Under the pieces are notes generated by a model, which did no database searches, was not told the origin of the DNA, and saw only the letters and a program-made list of their open reading frames with translations. The position numbers and the translations under genes were made by a program. Shown here one piece after another: positions 33,031 through 46,400 of a stretch of 64,000 bases of DNA. Source of the DNA: Agrypnia vestita (Eukaryota > Arthropoda > Insecta > Trichoptera > Phryganeidae); the NCBI GenBank assembly GCA_016648135.1, contig JADDOH010001516.1, positions 310,001 through 374,000 of the forward strand, read 5' to 3'. Each line of letters starts with the position of its first letter. Positions within the stretch are counted from its first letter, which is position 1.

Positions 33031-33183
33031 TGTAAATGTATAATGTAATGATACTCCTCTACTACACACGAGTTTATGACACTCATGTAGTAGAGAAACA
33101 TACATTCATAAGTAACTGTCACTAACTTGTAAAAAAAAAAAAATTTACATTCAAAGCGTCATCTTAAAAAACTGTTCGATTAA

Positions 33184-34039
33184 AGGTACAGATACACATG
33201 CTTATTAGTGGCATGCTAATGAGCATGCCACTAATAATCATGCCCTAACAACTGTACACACTTTCTCATTATTACATGCTTATTAGTGGCATGCTCATAA
33301 ATAATCATGCTTATTAGTGGCATGCTCATAAATAATCATGCTTATTAGTGGCATGCTCATAAATAATCATGCTTACTAGTGGCATGCTCATAAATTATCA
33401 TGCTTATTAGTGGCATGCTCATAAATAATCATGCTTATTAGTGGCATGCTCATAAATAAGCATGCTCAAAGCTAACAATCAAACACACATACTTATTAGT
33501 GGCATGTTCTTGTCATAGAATAGAGACGCTCTTGTTTAAAATGAAAATTCAAGTGAACCAATAAATCAAAACAGTTCCCGAGTTTCCATCCTCACATTTT
33601 TGATTTTAGTTTTTATAATTTTTATTGAAAGATTTGAATCATTCACGCCTTTCAATAAAGTTTCATAAACATTATTTCTCACTATATTATTTTAACACAA
33701 CGGTGACCGAGTATTCCACAGACATTCGTGATTCCTATAATAAGTCACGAAAAGTAATGTTTTATCATCTCCCCAACGCGCCATATTTGTTTCATCTGTC
33801 GCGGACTGAAAAGATCGCATTGATAAAACTAGCCGCGAAGTTTGCGAATGACATAAGCATGCTCATAATAAGCAAGCCTGTTCACACATGCTCAAAACAT
33901 ACCCCTTCTCGTGGTGAATGTCAGTGGCATGCTCATTACTAGCAATGTGCGCACACAGATGGCACTAATAAGCAAGGCCTAAAGAAGGTCGATACTGCGC
34001 ATGCTCACGTGCCCCTAATAAGCATGTGTATCAGTAGCT
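33184..34039. mobile_element. TTAA-flanked non-autonomous DNA transposon with internal tandem repeats
   Basis: TTAA lies on both sides (33180-33183 and 34040-34043). The inverted ends are AGGTACAGATACACATGCTT and AAGCATGTGTATCAGTAGCT. Inside, a 31-base unit (CATGCTTATTAGTGGCATGC plus TCATAAATAAT) is repeated about seven times at 33270-33470, and further GCATGC-bearing copies lie near both ends. A TTAA target is the piggyBac signature. No transposase is encoded. The right end is 217 bases before the MBOAT7 start codon. Confidence 0.8.
33270..33470. repeat. Tandem repeat, 31-base unit, about seven copies
   Basis: The unit is CATGCTTATTAGTGGCATGC followed by TCATAAATAAT, nearly identical from copy to copy. 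Each holds the palindrome GCATGC. There are no unique spacers, so this is not a CRISPR array. Confidence 0.92.
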
Positions 34040-34256
34040 TTAATCAAAAAATCGTACATAATTAAAAATTATTTTTGATCGGGGAGAGACTTCCCTACCA
34101 CCCGATGGCTGCACGGTGCAGTGTGCACCACACACCCACTGCTCGACTTTTCCACGTGCCGTGTGTTTCCTTCGCTTTTCTCGTCTGGCGAGGCGCGAGC
34201 TCGGCTGTCGCTTCTGACGGACGTGATTCCAATGTAAACAGCGGCCAGCTCCCGGC

Positions 34257-34480
34257 ATGGTCGTCCACGACTACGACTCGGGCTACCTCAGCACGGCCGT
34301 GGTGCTGGCCATCACGCTGTTCGCGCTGCTGCACAGGAGGCTCCGCGCGCCCGGGGCCAGGAGGTGGTCCGCCACGGCCTTCGGGCTCGCGGTCATGTTC
34401 TTCGTGATGGGCCAGCACGCCTGGCACCACGTGGCCGCGGCCCTCACGTGCATCGCTTTGATCAAATGGACGGGATGGAG
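34257..34480 (+). CDS. MBOAT7: MBOAT7 copy 1, exon 1
   Basis: It encodes the start Met and the first two membrane segments (YLSTAVVLAITLFALL and FGLAVMFFVMGQHAWHHVAA), matching the ...LGLTLFTCGPHTLH... region of the human protein. Nearly every third base is G or C. The donor is GTAATG at 34481, phase 2. The ATG context is CCCGGCATGG. Confidence 0.93.
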
Positions 34481-37400
34481 GTAATGGTGCACTATTTATT
34501 TATAATAATAATAATAATAATAATACTTTTTATTAATATCTTATTTTTTTATTGTATTACACTTCGACTGCCTAACTGGGGATTACTTGTTTGAAGGCAG
34601 TCGAAAATTTACATAGCAAAAAGAAAAAAATATGATTTAGTATATAATACAAAATTTTTTTTAAATGAACAAATATATAATAAATTTAAATTTGATAAAA
34701 TAATTAGAAACAGAAATACAGAATTATCGGTAAAGTAAGGAAAAGCAAAAAGAGAAACAGTTGACAAATTGAGAACTCAACAAATCCATTCATTCAATGT
34801 TAGGGGAATCCCCGATAATAGAATGCTAGATAATAGAAGGTGTGTTCGGATACACGGTGCACAGCCAAACCGCAATTTGCGTCGCGTTCAGTTATAAATA
34901 GTTTGTTTTTAATATTCGTGATGATAAAATCGGCGAATAAAAATATTCGGTAAATATCTACTATTTGGCGAAAACGAATCTTAATATTCGTTGCATCACT
35001 AGAAAGTAAATAGGTATGGAAGTCTTTGGATGTTCATACGGCTTACGACCTAATGTACGGCTGGCTTAAGTGTTCACTTTACACAATTTAACGTTCACCA
35101 TTTCCACCCATGATTGAATACAGCATCTATCAAATTTTTGGAAGTTGTATATATTTAAGTTTTACCACCCGTTTCATATGTGCGTTGTAATTATCACTAG
35201 CGCGACCGGTATCCAAAGTTTTTTCATTCCCCTTAATTAAATACAGATGCCACTAATGATATATCTATTTTTTTTTAATAAATTACATTTGTTATCCGTT
35301 TGTACATTCCCAGCGGTCGAAAATATAAATATAAAATATAATAATTCAGAAATATTTCATAACTTTTGATATTAGGTCATGGTCGCCTGAACATTTTAGA
35401 CTCATAACATAGGCAGGAATCAATTTCTAAGTTTCTGCTGCTAGCTCTGTTGTGTACCATTTTATATATATGTATAGCGTATCAATACAGTGTGATCATG
35501 TTATAATTATGTAAATAAATATTTGATTTAATGTGTAGGTATGGGTTAAGATTATTGTCAAGAAAATGGATGTTGTGAAGGAGTGATTTTTTAAATCATG
35601 ATAGGGTATTTGCAAGAATATTAGCAATGCATAATCTTAGGTCAATATCTGATGTTAGGTCAATATAATACATATTGTATGTATGATGTATTCTTTATTT
35701 TTAGCCATCAGATGTCATTATTTTTCATTCAAATGTCAGTATGTACTGGATTTATGGCTTTATAAGCCTCAATATGATACTTTTACACGTGCACATATAA
35801 ATTGTCTATTATTTTATTTATTTAATGTATCGATGAAAAATCTTTATTTCAAAATTGAAGAGGGTAGGCTGAGAAAGATATCGAGAGGAGGTTGACTGCA
35901 GGGATTAGGGTGAACGGTGCTTTGAATGTAATAATTTCCAATAGAAATATGTCTACCGAGGCAAGGTTAGCGGTACACAATGGGATTCTGGTACCAACAC
36001 TGATGTACGGAAGCGAAGCCTGGAGCTGGCAGAAGAGGAACGAAATTATACAGAATGCGATAGAGATGAGATCACTTAGACGTATGTGCGGCTAATACAT
36101 TTATGATAGAGTAAAGAATGAAGATGTTAGGAAAGAATGTAAAGCTGATCTTAGCGTAGTGGATAAAATGAAAAAAGGGTTGCTCAGATGTAACTTCCGT
36201 AATTCTAATGAAATTACGGAAGTTACAGGAAGTTACGGACAGACAGACAGGCAACGAAATTATTATGTTTGATGTATATTTGGTTATTAACTTAACAATT
36301 TTTGATTACATCATGATATGCAGGGTTATTTGGAAAACATTAAAAACCTCGCAAGACTATATTCCTGCCTTGATACTGAGTCGAAAATGATCAAGCTATC
36401 ATGACCTAATATCAATTATTATGAAGATATGCGACATCAAAGTTTGCATTTTTTTTTCAATATTTCTGATTTATTTTTTGTAAAACACTGGACTATCATT
36501 ACAGTAATTTATATCGATTACGAAAAATTCATTCGTTTCAATACAAGTTAAATAAAATGATAAAAACCCTGAAAATTTTCCTTTTGGAATGTTTTCCAAA
36601 TTTTATTATTTTATTCGACTTGTATTAAAGGAAATGAATTTTTCATATTTGATATAAGTTACTGTAATGATAGTCCAACGTTTTACAAAATATAAGTTTT
36701 GAATAAAATAGAAATTTTGAATAAAAATACATTCATCCACACACTTCAATTAATTAACAAACAATTTTAAATATCTCTCAATTGATATAAATACTAAAGA
36801 AACAGTAACAGAAGATAAAAAATTAATTAGAAGACATAAAATGGTTTTACATAAACGCAATTTGGTGTCAAAATCAAAACAATCTACCCTAGATTATAAC
36901 AATGACAAATCATTAAACATAATCCACTTTTTTACTACCTATTCGATTTTTGTTTGGAAAGTTTTTAGATTTTAAATAATGATAGTTAATCTGATTATAG
37001 AAAATGCCACCTGGTATCGATGGCTTACCTGTTTACATACATGCTGGTATTCCGTCTCGCTGACCCGACCGTCAGGAACCACAACCGGATGGAAGTCAAC
37101 CTTCACCAGATGCTCACGATTCTCAAGCTGATAGGCGTGGCCTTCGACATCCACCTCACCCACAGGGAAAGGGAGAAGAAGACCAGGAGAGACGACGGGA
37201 CGCCGCAGTACGCTGACGAGGACCCAGTAAATCCCGACTTCTTGGAGCTCTTCCATTACACGTTCTCCTATATAGGAATGGTCGTAGGTGAGCGAGTTGT
37301 CAGTAGAATCAAAAGCTATCCACTTTAACTCTAATAAAACTATTAACTCTTTTATTTTTTAGTTATTTATAATATAATAGAAACCTGAAAAGGTTTATGG

Positions 37401-40400
37401 ATAACATTTTTTACATGACATAGGCATATAAAATAATATAATTTAGATACAAAATCATTTTTTATAATTGGTCGAGTTTTAGCATTTTTGTCACGTCTGT
37501 TTTGAATTTGTCAGTCAGTAGTCAGTTGTTTGGTCTGTTGTGGTATATTTTTGTCATTGTATAGTTTTAATCCGCTGCAAATTAGTCATGATTGTCCTGT
37601 TTTTGTTTTGTCGTGTGTTATGTGATAGTTTTGAGCCGTTCTAGTGTTGTGTTGGCGTTTTTCGTGTATTTTGTCTAATTTTATGTCTTCGTCTTGTATT
37701 TCGCCATTTGCTAGTTTATGAATGATTTTAAGTGTTTCGATTTTTGTAATGCTTTCAATGTTTAATTGTTGTGTTATACGGTTTCAGTTGGTGTCAGATA
37801 TTTCAGATTATAGACCATTTTTAGTATTTTGTTTTGCTGTCGTTGGAGGCTGTTAGTTTTGTTTCCGGTTCCCCAGAAGGGTATCAAATATACTATTCTA
37901 CTCTTGACGTATGCTATTAAACCTAATACAAGCTATCCAATTACACAGTTAAATTATAATAATATTTTTTTGTCGAATCGATGTTACGGTGAATCTGTAT
38001 TTCTAGTGAGTCTATATTTTCACTGGCATTTTCTCATCCTTATCATATCCATGTAGGTTTTCACAAATATAAATTAATACAAACTAGTGAAAACTATTGT
38101 AACTGATATCTTACTAGTGAAGTTACATATATTGGTTTCCGAACTGTCGTTAAAATTAAATTTGACAGATAATGACAGCTGTCTATTTAATAACAATGTA
38201 AGATTTAAGTTATTGCGTTAAAAAGGTTCTTACTTTTCAACACAAATACACATTCTCTGTAACATGTATACATAATTTAGTGGTATTCTTAACAGAATTT
38301 ATAGCCGAATAGCATTGTTGCTGAGGATCTTGGCAGCAAAGTAAAACACTAGATTCGGTGCCCTGTCTGCTACGCTAGAAGTTTACTGTACCTATTATTT
38401 ATTGTATTATGCAGACGGAATTTTTTCCGATTCGGCGGATGATGCAAAATATTTCAGTAGAAGCAAGATATAAATCTCTTAAAATTATTTATTAGTTTTA
38501 TGAACTTAGGGACACGCAGTTATAAGTGTGCTTCGCATATGAGAAAAATTATGGCAATATCGTATTGTAATAAAAACACAAACAATACTATTAGGTATTT
38601 CGTTTCTAGTCAACTTAAGATTCATTCATAGAAAATGTATTTAATCAAATGATTGTGTATTTTTGTTCATTTTTATAAATGAAATATTAAAATTTGATAT
38701 ATTTCTCAAATTATCAAACAAATCATGTTGGAAAAATTAATTTTGCATTGTAATAGGAAATAGACAAATGCTGAAAATTTCAGAGCTCAGCTAGTCGGGA
38801 AGAGTTGTTTATTATTGAATTTGGAGATACAATATATATAATTTCGATTATTGGAGATAAAAAAGTGAAGCTAAATAAAAGCGTGTAAAAAGAGAACATT
38901 TATAAAATATTTTATAATTTGTGTTTTTTGGAGCCCCCAATGTGCAAATAGCCCAGGAATAACCCGGGTGAATCTATCACTGGGAAGACCTTTAATCGGG
39001 ACGTTAAATTTTAGTAAATCGATAATGTTTCATGATAATAATAATGCCTCATCTTTTTTCTTCTCTGAATCAATATTTCTTACTACCAGGAAGAGTTTTC
39101 ACCTTGTAACAATCTTTTACATTGCGTAACTTACATTGTAACTTATATGCTTGGCTACAATAGTTTGAAGACTAGAAGGAATGTGTATTTGATTGCGTAT
39201 TTTTATCGATTGTTGCGCGGTATGATCGATAATCATGAAATTATGCGAAGCATTGGTTTTTGTGTTCCTTACCTTATTATCATAGATTGTTTCACATTCC
39301 AATATACAAGACCTACCTGTCGATGGTTATGCTTGTTGGAAAAGATACCGCCATGCTGAACAATATCACTTTGGACACTGATCTGTTCCATATCTCTGAG
39401 AGGGTTTTAAAATGCAGGATGCTCCGACATATTTGATAAGAATTATGTGTCAATTAACATGTATACTAAATAAATTAAATTGAATTGAATTACTGCGTAA
39501 CGTTTCGCTGTTAAACTAACCCTGAATCTATATTTAGTCCAATCAAATCATCAACAATTCAATGAAAACATTTAGGTAATTGTAGGTAACAAACTAATAA
39601 ATGGTACTATCGACTGTCCTCAACTACTAGAACGTATATGCTCGCGTGTTCCGTCTCGCATAAGTAGAAGTCATGCAGGTTTTGCCGTGGAAACTGCAGC
39701 TACTAACTACTTCTTTAATTCCCCACTGCAAAGGCTTCCTAGACTAGCAAACAGATAATAGCAACTGGACGTCTTTGCCAATAACTGTATATTATTCAAA
39801 CATGTATTAAAAGTGTATTGAAAGATTACTAGTATTTGTCGAATTGGACTTAAATAATTTATTTGTATTGTATGTATATTTTTTATTATATTATGACTTT
39901 CAAAGCTTGTGGTATATCATTTCACTCTACATTATTACTTTTTATTTTAGAATTTCTATTACATTATGTTTTTCTTACGCTTCTGCTTTTTATATACTTG
40001 CTTTTTACTTTATATTATATTTATCTTTATATATTTGTATCCGTATTTTAAGTATTTTTTCCCACTTTATGTCATTATTTATTTTTATTTTTATTTTATT
40101 TATTTAATTAACAATATATATATAATATTTTTTTACAATCGTACATAGACAATGTTTACAAATCAATATTTTTTGTGTGTATATACCTCACCAAAAAGAA
40201 TTATGATTCTTGTGTTTGATGAGGGATAACCACTTACAATCATTATGTTTACATGTTATTATTTATTTCTTTAAACTATATATTCCGTTAATGTACACTT
40301 TACCTATTTGTTGTAAAAGTCCTATAGGACGTTAATTTATAAATAAAAAATTAAATAATTGGTTGAATTCGCTGTTATGCTTGTATTGTTGTTTACTCAT

Positions 40401-43400
40401 TATTGTTTGTTTTCTAAATAAAAACTAATCTTAATTTTCCAGGTCCGTATGTACGGTACAGGACGTACGACGACTACCTGAAGCTTCCCTTTGCTGGCAG
40501 CTGTGATGCTGGGGGGCTTCTGAAGAACAGGATCCCGCATGTCTTCATATCAGTGGCGGGCTGTAAGCTGATTAGTCACAACTTCCCGGTGGAGGTAAAA
40601 ATAAAGCATGGGCAGTGGCGCCCTGTCTGTACCTTGTTTAAATTTAAGTTTAATATTTTTATAAATTTATTTTAGTTAAGGCGGTACATTCACTGCAAAT
40701 GCATATTTCGGCGTTTTTTACGAAAATGTGGGATTTTATTATTCATTTATATCAGAATTTATATGATAGATTGCAATTTTTTTAGGGCGTTAACTTAGAT
40801 AGAACCTTTGTTCTAATATAAAAGTAATAAACTGAACATTATTTATAATAATTAAGAAAAATATAGGCATTAATCCACAGGCCGCGGCAAAAAAAACGTT
40901 TTTAATGTTCCCGGGCAAAGTGTGATTCGTTTAAAATTTGTATGTAAGCATAATATGTTTTTTCATACATATAAAGTTTACTTAATTATCTAGAATCTGT
41001 ACGTAGGAAATTAAGAAATATTCAATATTAAAAAAGATATCATTTTTCAAACATGCTTAAATATTTACGATTTTTGGTCATTTTCAAATGTTGTTTATTC
41101 ATATAAAAAGATGATTTTAAACGATATATTGTATCTATATTCGCACTTTGAGTCTTCATTCACTATTAAAAAGCTAATTTTTTTATAAAAAACACGTTAA
41201 TTAATATTTAAAAATAAAAATTCTATAGTATGAAATGTGTCAAAAAATTACGCAGTTTGCAGATCACAATCCGCGCGCCAGCCGGGAGAGGCGGACGCGC
41301 TCATGTAGTCCGATCATTTTTTCATAAAAAAATCACTTTAAAACGTGTTTTTATGCCAAATTTGACTTTAGTTCAAAATAATATCATATTATATATTCGA
41401 AAGCAATCTATTCATCGCAGATAATAATGTTTTTTTTAACTAGTTTTGTATTAAATTGCATTTCTACTCATAACCTAACATTGAACGCATGTCACTTTTG
41501 CTGACTTGCTATGTTCACTATAATCGTATTGATTTCATTGTTATTTGAAAGTCAAGTAAGATATTAATTTACGAGATAATTTTTGAAATATAGATAAATG
41601 GTATTTAATTTTATTTTTAATTCAATACATATTATTGTAGTAGTTTTTTGTTTATTTTAAATAAAAATTATTTAAATTCAATTATTTTCACAGGTGTTTT
41701 GACATTTCAGTAGGAAGTCAAAATAATATCTAAATCTGCTTATTCGACAAAAGTTTTAAATTAAAAAACAGTGATATAAGAAAAATTGTTGTTTACTTTT
41801 TTTTTACAACACCTAAATTATTGGAGAAATATACATACGCTTTTTTATATTCTAGACTTAAAACATTTAAAATTCTAATAATGGTACGCGCGCATGACTT
41901 GCGTTCCCATATATTTTAAACGTCGGTACTCCATATGGTTGTCTCGTTTCCTCGCAACCTTTCTATCTCACAAGGACATGTAAAAAATATGCTCTTGCTA
42001 GGTTTATCTGATATGACGTTTGTTCATGTCTCGATCTCGTATTGAAGTAGCATGATCTATCCGACACATATCGCCACTTTGACAGCTAAAAAATGTATGT
42101 ACCGCCTTAATAGGTTGATGCACATTTATTTATCCATACTTTTAAAAAATATATTTTAAATTAAAATGCAAAATAACCAAAATCTAAACAATAAACGTAG
42201 AAATGCAACAAATACGAATATTCGAATACACGAATATTAAAAACAAACTATATATAACGTAAGGCAACGCAAAATACGATTTAGCTGTGCACCGTGTATC
42301 CAAACACACCTACGCACTCTATTATCGGGGATTCCCCTAACACTTAATGAATGCATTTGTTGAGTACTCAAGTTGTCAATTGTTACCTATTTCACAGCAT
42401 AACATAACTTTCATCTAGTTTCGTTGGGTTATTAATAATGTTAGGTGCTCATTTCATTTATGTTTTGTAATACGTATTGTTCGTTCCATTTTATTTCTGC
42501 TGTGTGTAAAAGTGTTAACTCTTATAAAATAATATCAAATGAAATAATGAAAAAAGGGATATTCATTTTCGACCGCTAGGAATGTACAAACGGATTAAAG
42601 AAATGTTGTACTTTTTTAACGAAAAATTGCCGGTAAATTTTTATAATTAAATCTCTTAGTAAAAAAAGAATAGTGGTGTATTATTTATTACCTTGTTGAA
42701 TTATTCGTATTCGTATTCGCCGAATAGTAGGCTTGATATCCGTATTCGTATTCGTATTTGTGAAATAGTATTCGTTGCATCACTAATTTTACGTATGCAG
42801 GTTTATTTGGAAAACATTTATAACCTCACAGGACTATATTCCTGCCATGATCATGAGTCGAAAATGTTCAAGCTATTATGACCTAATATCAATAGTTAAG
42901 GAGATATGCGACACCAAAGTTTAATTTTTTTTCAATATTGATGATTTATTTTTTGTAAAACGTTGGACTATGATTATAGTAACTCATATCGATTACGAAA
43001 AATTCATTCGTTTCAATTCAAGTTAAATAAAATAATAAAAACCCTGAAAAATTTCCAATTGGAATGTTTTCCAATTGGAATTCGAAGGTTTTTATTTGAC
43101 TCGTATTAAAGGAAATGAATTTTTCATATTCATATTCGATATAAGTTACTGTGATGATATTCCAACGTTTTCACTCGTAATCAAGGCAAGAACATAGTCC
43201 TGTGAGGTTATTAATGTTTTCCAAATAATCCTATATATCTAAAATTATCGCTCGGGGGCGTAGCCATCATTATCGTTTTGGCACGATTAGATGTGCATAG
43301 TGTAGGTTTTCTGGAAGAAGAAAATGCCCACCCCTCTTAAGACATCTTCTTGTATTGGCACGTGACGTGCATTGTGCGAATGGCACGCGTGTGTGAGTAG

Positions 43401-46400
43401 ATTCAGCAGAGGCAGGATGAATAGATGGATACAGGGCGCAAATTATACTCACGAGTAAGTATGGTAATTTATCGGAGCAGAATACAGGGGTGGCGTTGGG
43501 TACAGAAATATTGCTTGCTATGACTACGGTGGTCGGCGAAAGAGTGAACGTAGCTCTCGGCGGTCGGGATCGATGCGATCAATCGCATCGAGCCCTTGAT
43601 TGGTGGATGTAGCCAGATGCGTGCGGCTAGAGTCGCGACTGGTCTGGACCACCACGACGTCAATTATTGCTTCCCATTTGCTTGGAAGACGATCCGAAGG
43701 TTGTCCAGTGTTGTAGTGGTGCAAATTTTGTCCTCTTCCACAACCGCCAGAAAGGGTTGGTCTCTGGCATTCTCATATAAATAGTTTCTGTAATTTATCT
43801 TTATTAATGATTCATTATTCTGGGGACAAATTCCAAGGCTAAATCCAAGTCCCATCGCATATATAATAAAAATGAGTATTACACTATATTATTGAATGTG
43901 TCAATAACAGAATGAAATATAATTTATGTTCAAATAATAAGTATCAAATAAGATATTACATTTTAATGATTCGAAAAATGTACCTATATTTTGACATTTC
44001 ATAGGCAATATCTGAAGAAAAATGTGTAAATCATAGACAATGTATAAGTTTACTTGACAAATTTATATTTTTTATAGACGAAAGAAATATACCCTTTTCC
44101 CATGGTTCTTAAAGTTCTGACATTCAAAATGTATGGTAAAATTTTCGAAACTTTAAAGTGTAGTATCTTATTTAATACTTATTATTTAAGCGTTAATTAT
44201 CTTTCATTTTGTAATAAGGATATTCAATTATATGGTGAAATACTCATTTTCATTGCATATACAATGGGACCATGATCTTGGATTATGCCCAAGTTTCACT
44301 CAAAAAATAGGTAAAAGTATTATGCATATTACATGATTTCCTTATGACGCATGTACAAGGATAAGATTTCTCCCGGAGATAAGTTTTGAAAGCGCGTAAA
44401 GAACAGCTCAGAGCTGAGCGCGAAGCACGCGATTTTATACGCAGGACCAGTGGCGTCCACCACACACAAACAAAAAAGTTGTGCATTACAAGAAATTCTA
44501 TAAAACTAACATTAATTAAATAACCGCCACCGTACCAAGAAGCGGTATAGTCGGGTTATTTTTTATTTATTGCCTTTATCTTTGTATTTAATCACCCCTT
44601 TAAGAGGCCCCAGTACACGATTTTCGTATTTGCTCTCGATTTGCTACATTTAACGTAAACTTATTAAATCATTTTGCAAAACCCATAGCTAAACAGGCTT
44701 TTAATCAATTTTATTATGATAGATCCATTTACTCTTGAAGCATTTCCTTAAAAAAATATGAACAAATATATTGTTATAACATTAAAAAAATTATAACCCC
44801 GAAACACTATTATAGTTTTCATGCAATAGAGTTATCTTTGGTTCACTTATCTCGTATATTTTCAAATAAAGACCAAATATTTTCTTTATAAATTGATTGT
44901 ATAAAGTTTGAAAAAGAAGTGGTGTGCTATTCAGACATTAATATTTTTCGACAAGTTGTTAAATATATCGTTTTAAAAAAGACAAAAATTAAACATTCTT
45001 TTTCCTATACTGCAGTATCCATAAAACCATTTGATTAAATTTTACATGCGTAAATTACAATGCTTTGAATGTTGCTGAGATAAGAGAGTGTAAGTAGTCT
45101 AAAGCCATGTATTCACTAGGGGACAAATTGTCCCTCAACAGCACGCGCGGCGTAGAGTCTACGTGACGTTGCAACGTCGTGCACTGTTCCGCGACGTCGC
45201 GCACAACATAGCGCGACAATTCTACGTGCCGTGGCAACGTTGCCATGCGCACGGTACCCGAGCGAGCTCACTGCAACATTACGCGGAGCGTCAGTACCAC
45301 GTGGTATGTTTACAAGTGAATACGTATGCGCTGTATCTGTCAAGATGATAATGTGGGGAAAATAAATTGTTCTTGAACTCATCGAGCTGTATCGATCGAA
45401 GATCGCATAGAATATCCGTCCTTCTTTCTCTTTGCAGTAAATAATTTCGCATCCGCCACCTTTTTCTCCTCTTACGTTTCAATAAACTCGTTAACATAAA
45501 TGCATACGCAGCTGTCATCATAACCTCATAGGGCGACATTTCCGCGACGTGTGGAAAACAATAATTATTTGCAAAAAGGACATTGTTTTTAATAATATTC
45601 AATTTACTACAGTAAAACCTCGTTAATTTGAAATTGCGACCCAAAAAAACATTTCGACTTGCGCGAAACCCCGTTTTCGCTACATGACGAAGTGTAAATA
45701 GATACCGCAGCTGTCATCATAACCTCATCGGGTGACATTTCCGCGACAAGATATGTGAGTCCCGGTGTGTACACGTCAAATGACCGCGTCATTGTCCCCG
45801 AAACATGAACGTAGATGTTCATGCGACATGCCGCGCGGAATGCTGCACTATTTGTCCTCTAGTGAATATATGGCTTAATTTTGAATAATTAATCCCACAG
45901 TACATCGTCACCGAAGAATTCCGCCGACGCCACTTCTTGTACAAAAACGTGTTCAACTTCCTCCATCTGCTGAGATTCAAGATGTGGATGACCAGCGGGC
46001 TGTACATGGCGCAGTGCATCACCTCCATCGTGGGGGTGGGGGCCTATCCAGCATCCCTGAAGAGCGTCTGCACCCATGGGCCGACCGAAGATTACAGCCA
46101 CTTGAAGAATATGTAGGAAAAACAACACATTACTTTATATGTGGGGTATAAAAGCAAAGGCAGCAATATCAAAAAAAAATAATGGAGGGAATAAGGATCT
46201 GAGTGCATGAGGATTACTAAATTATAATGTAATGAATTCGAGATTTTATAGGAAACTATAAAAAGCTAATAACAAATAACTTTATTTATAAGAAACATGA
46301 TTTTGGAAAGAATGGATACATTAAATCTAAAATTCAGTACATTTTCAATTAGTAATCCTTGGTGACTGCATTCAAAACATTTTTTTTTTCGGATATTGCT

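Noticed and set aside
33270..33470. CRISPR-like regular repeat
   Set aside because: The 31-base unit repeats head to tail with no unique spacers, inside a TTAA-flanked transposon in a eukaryotic genome.
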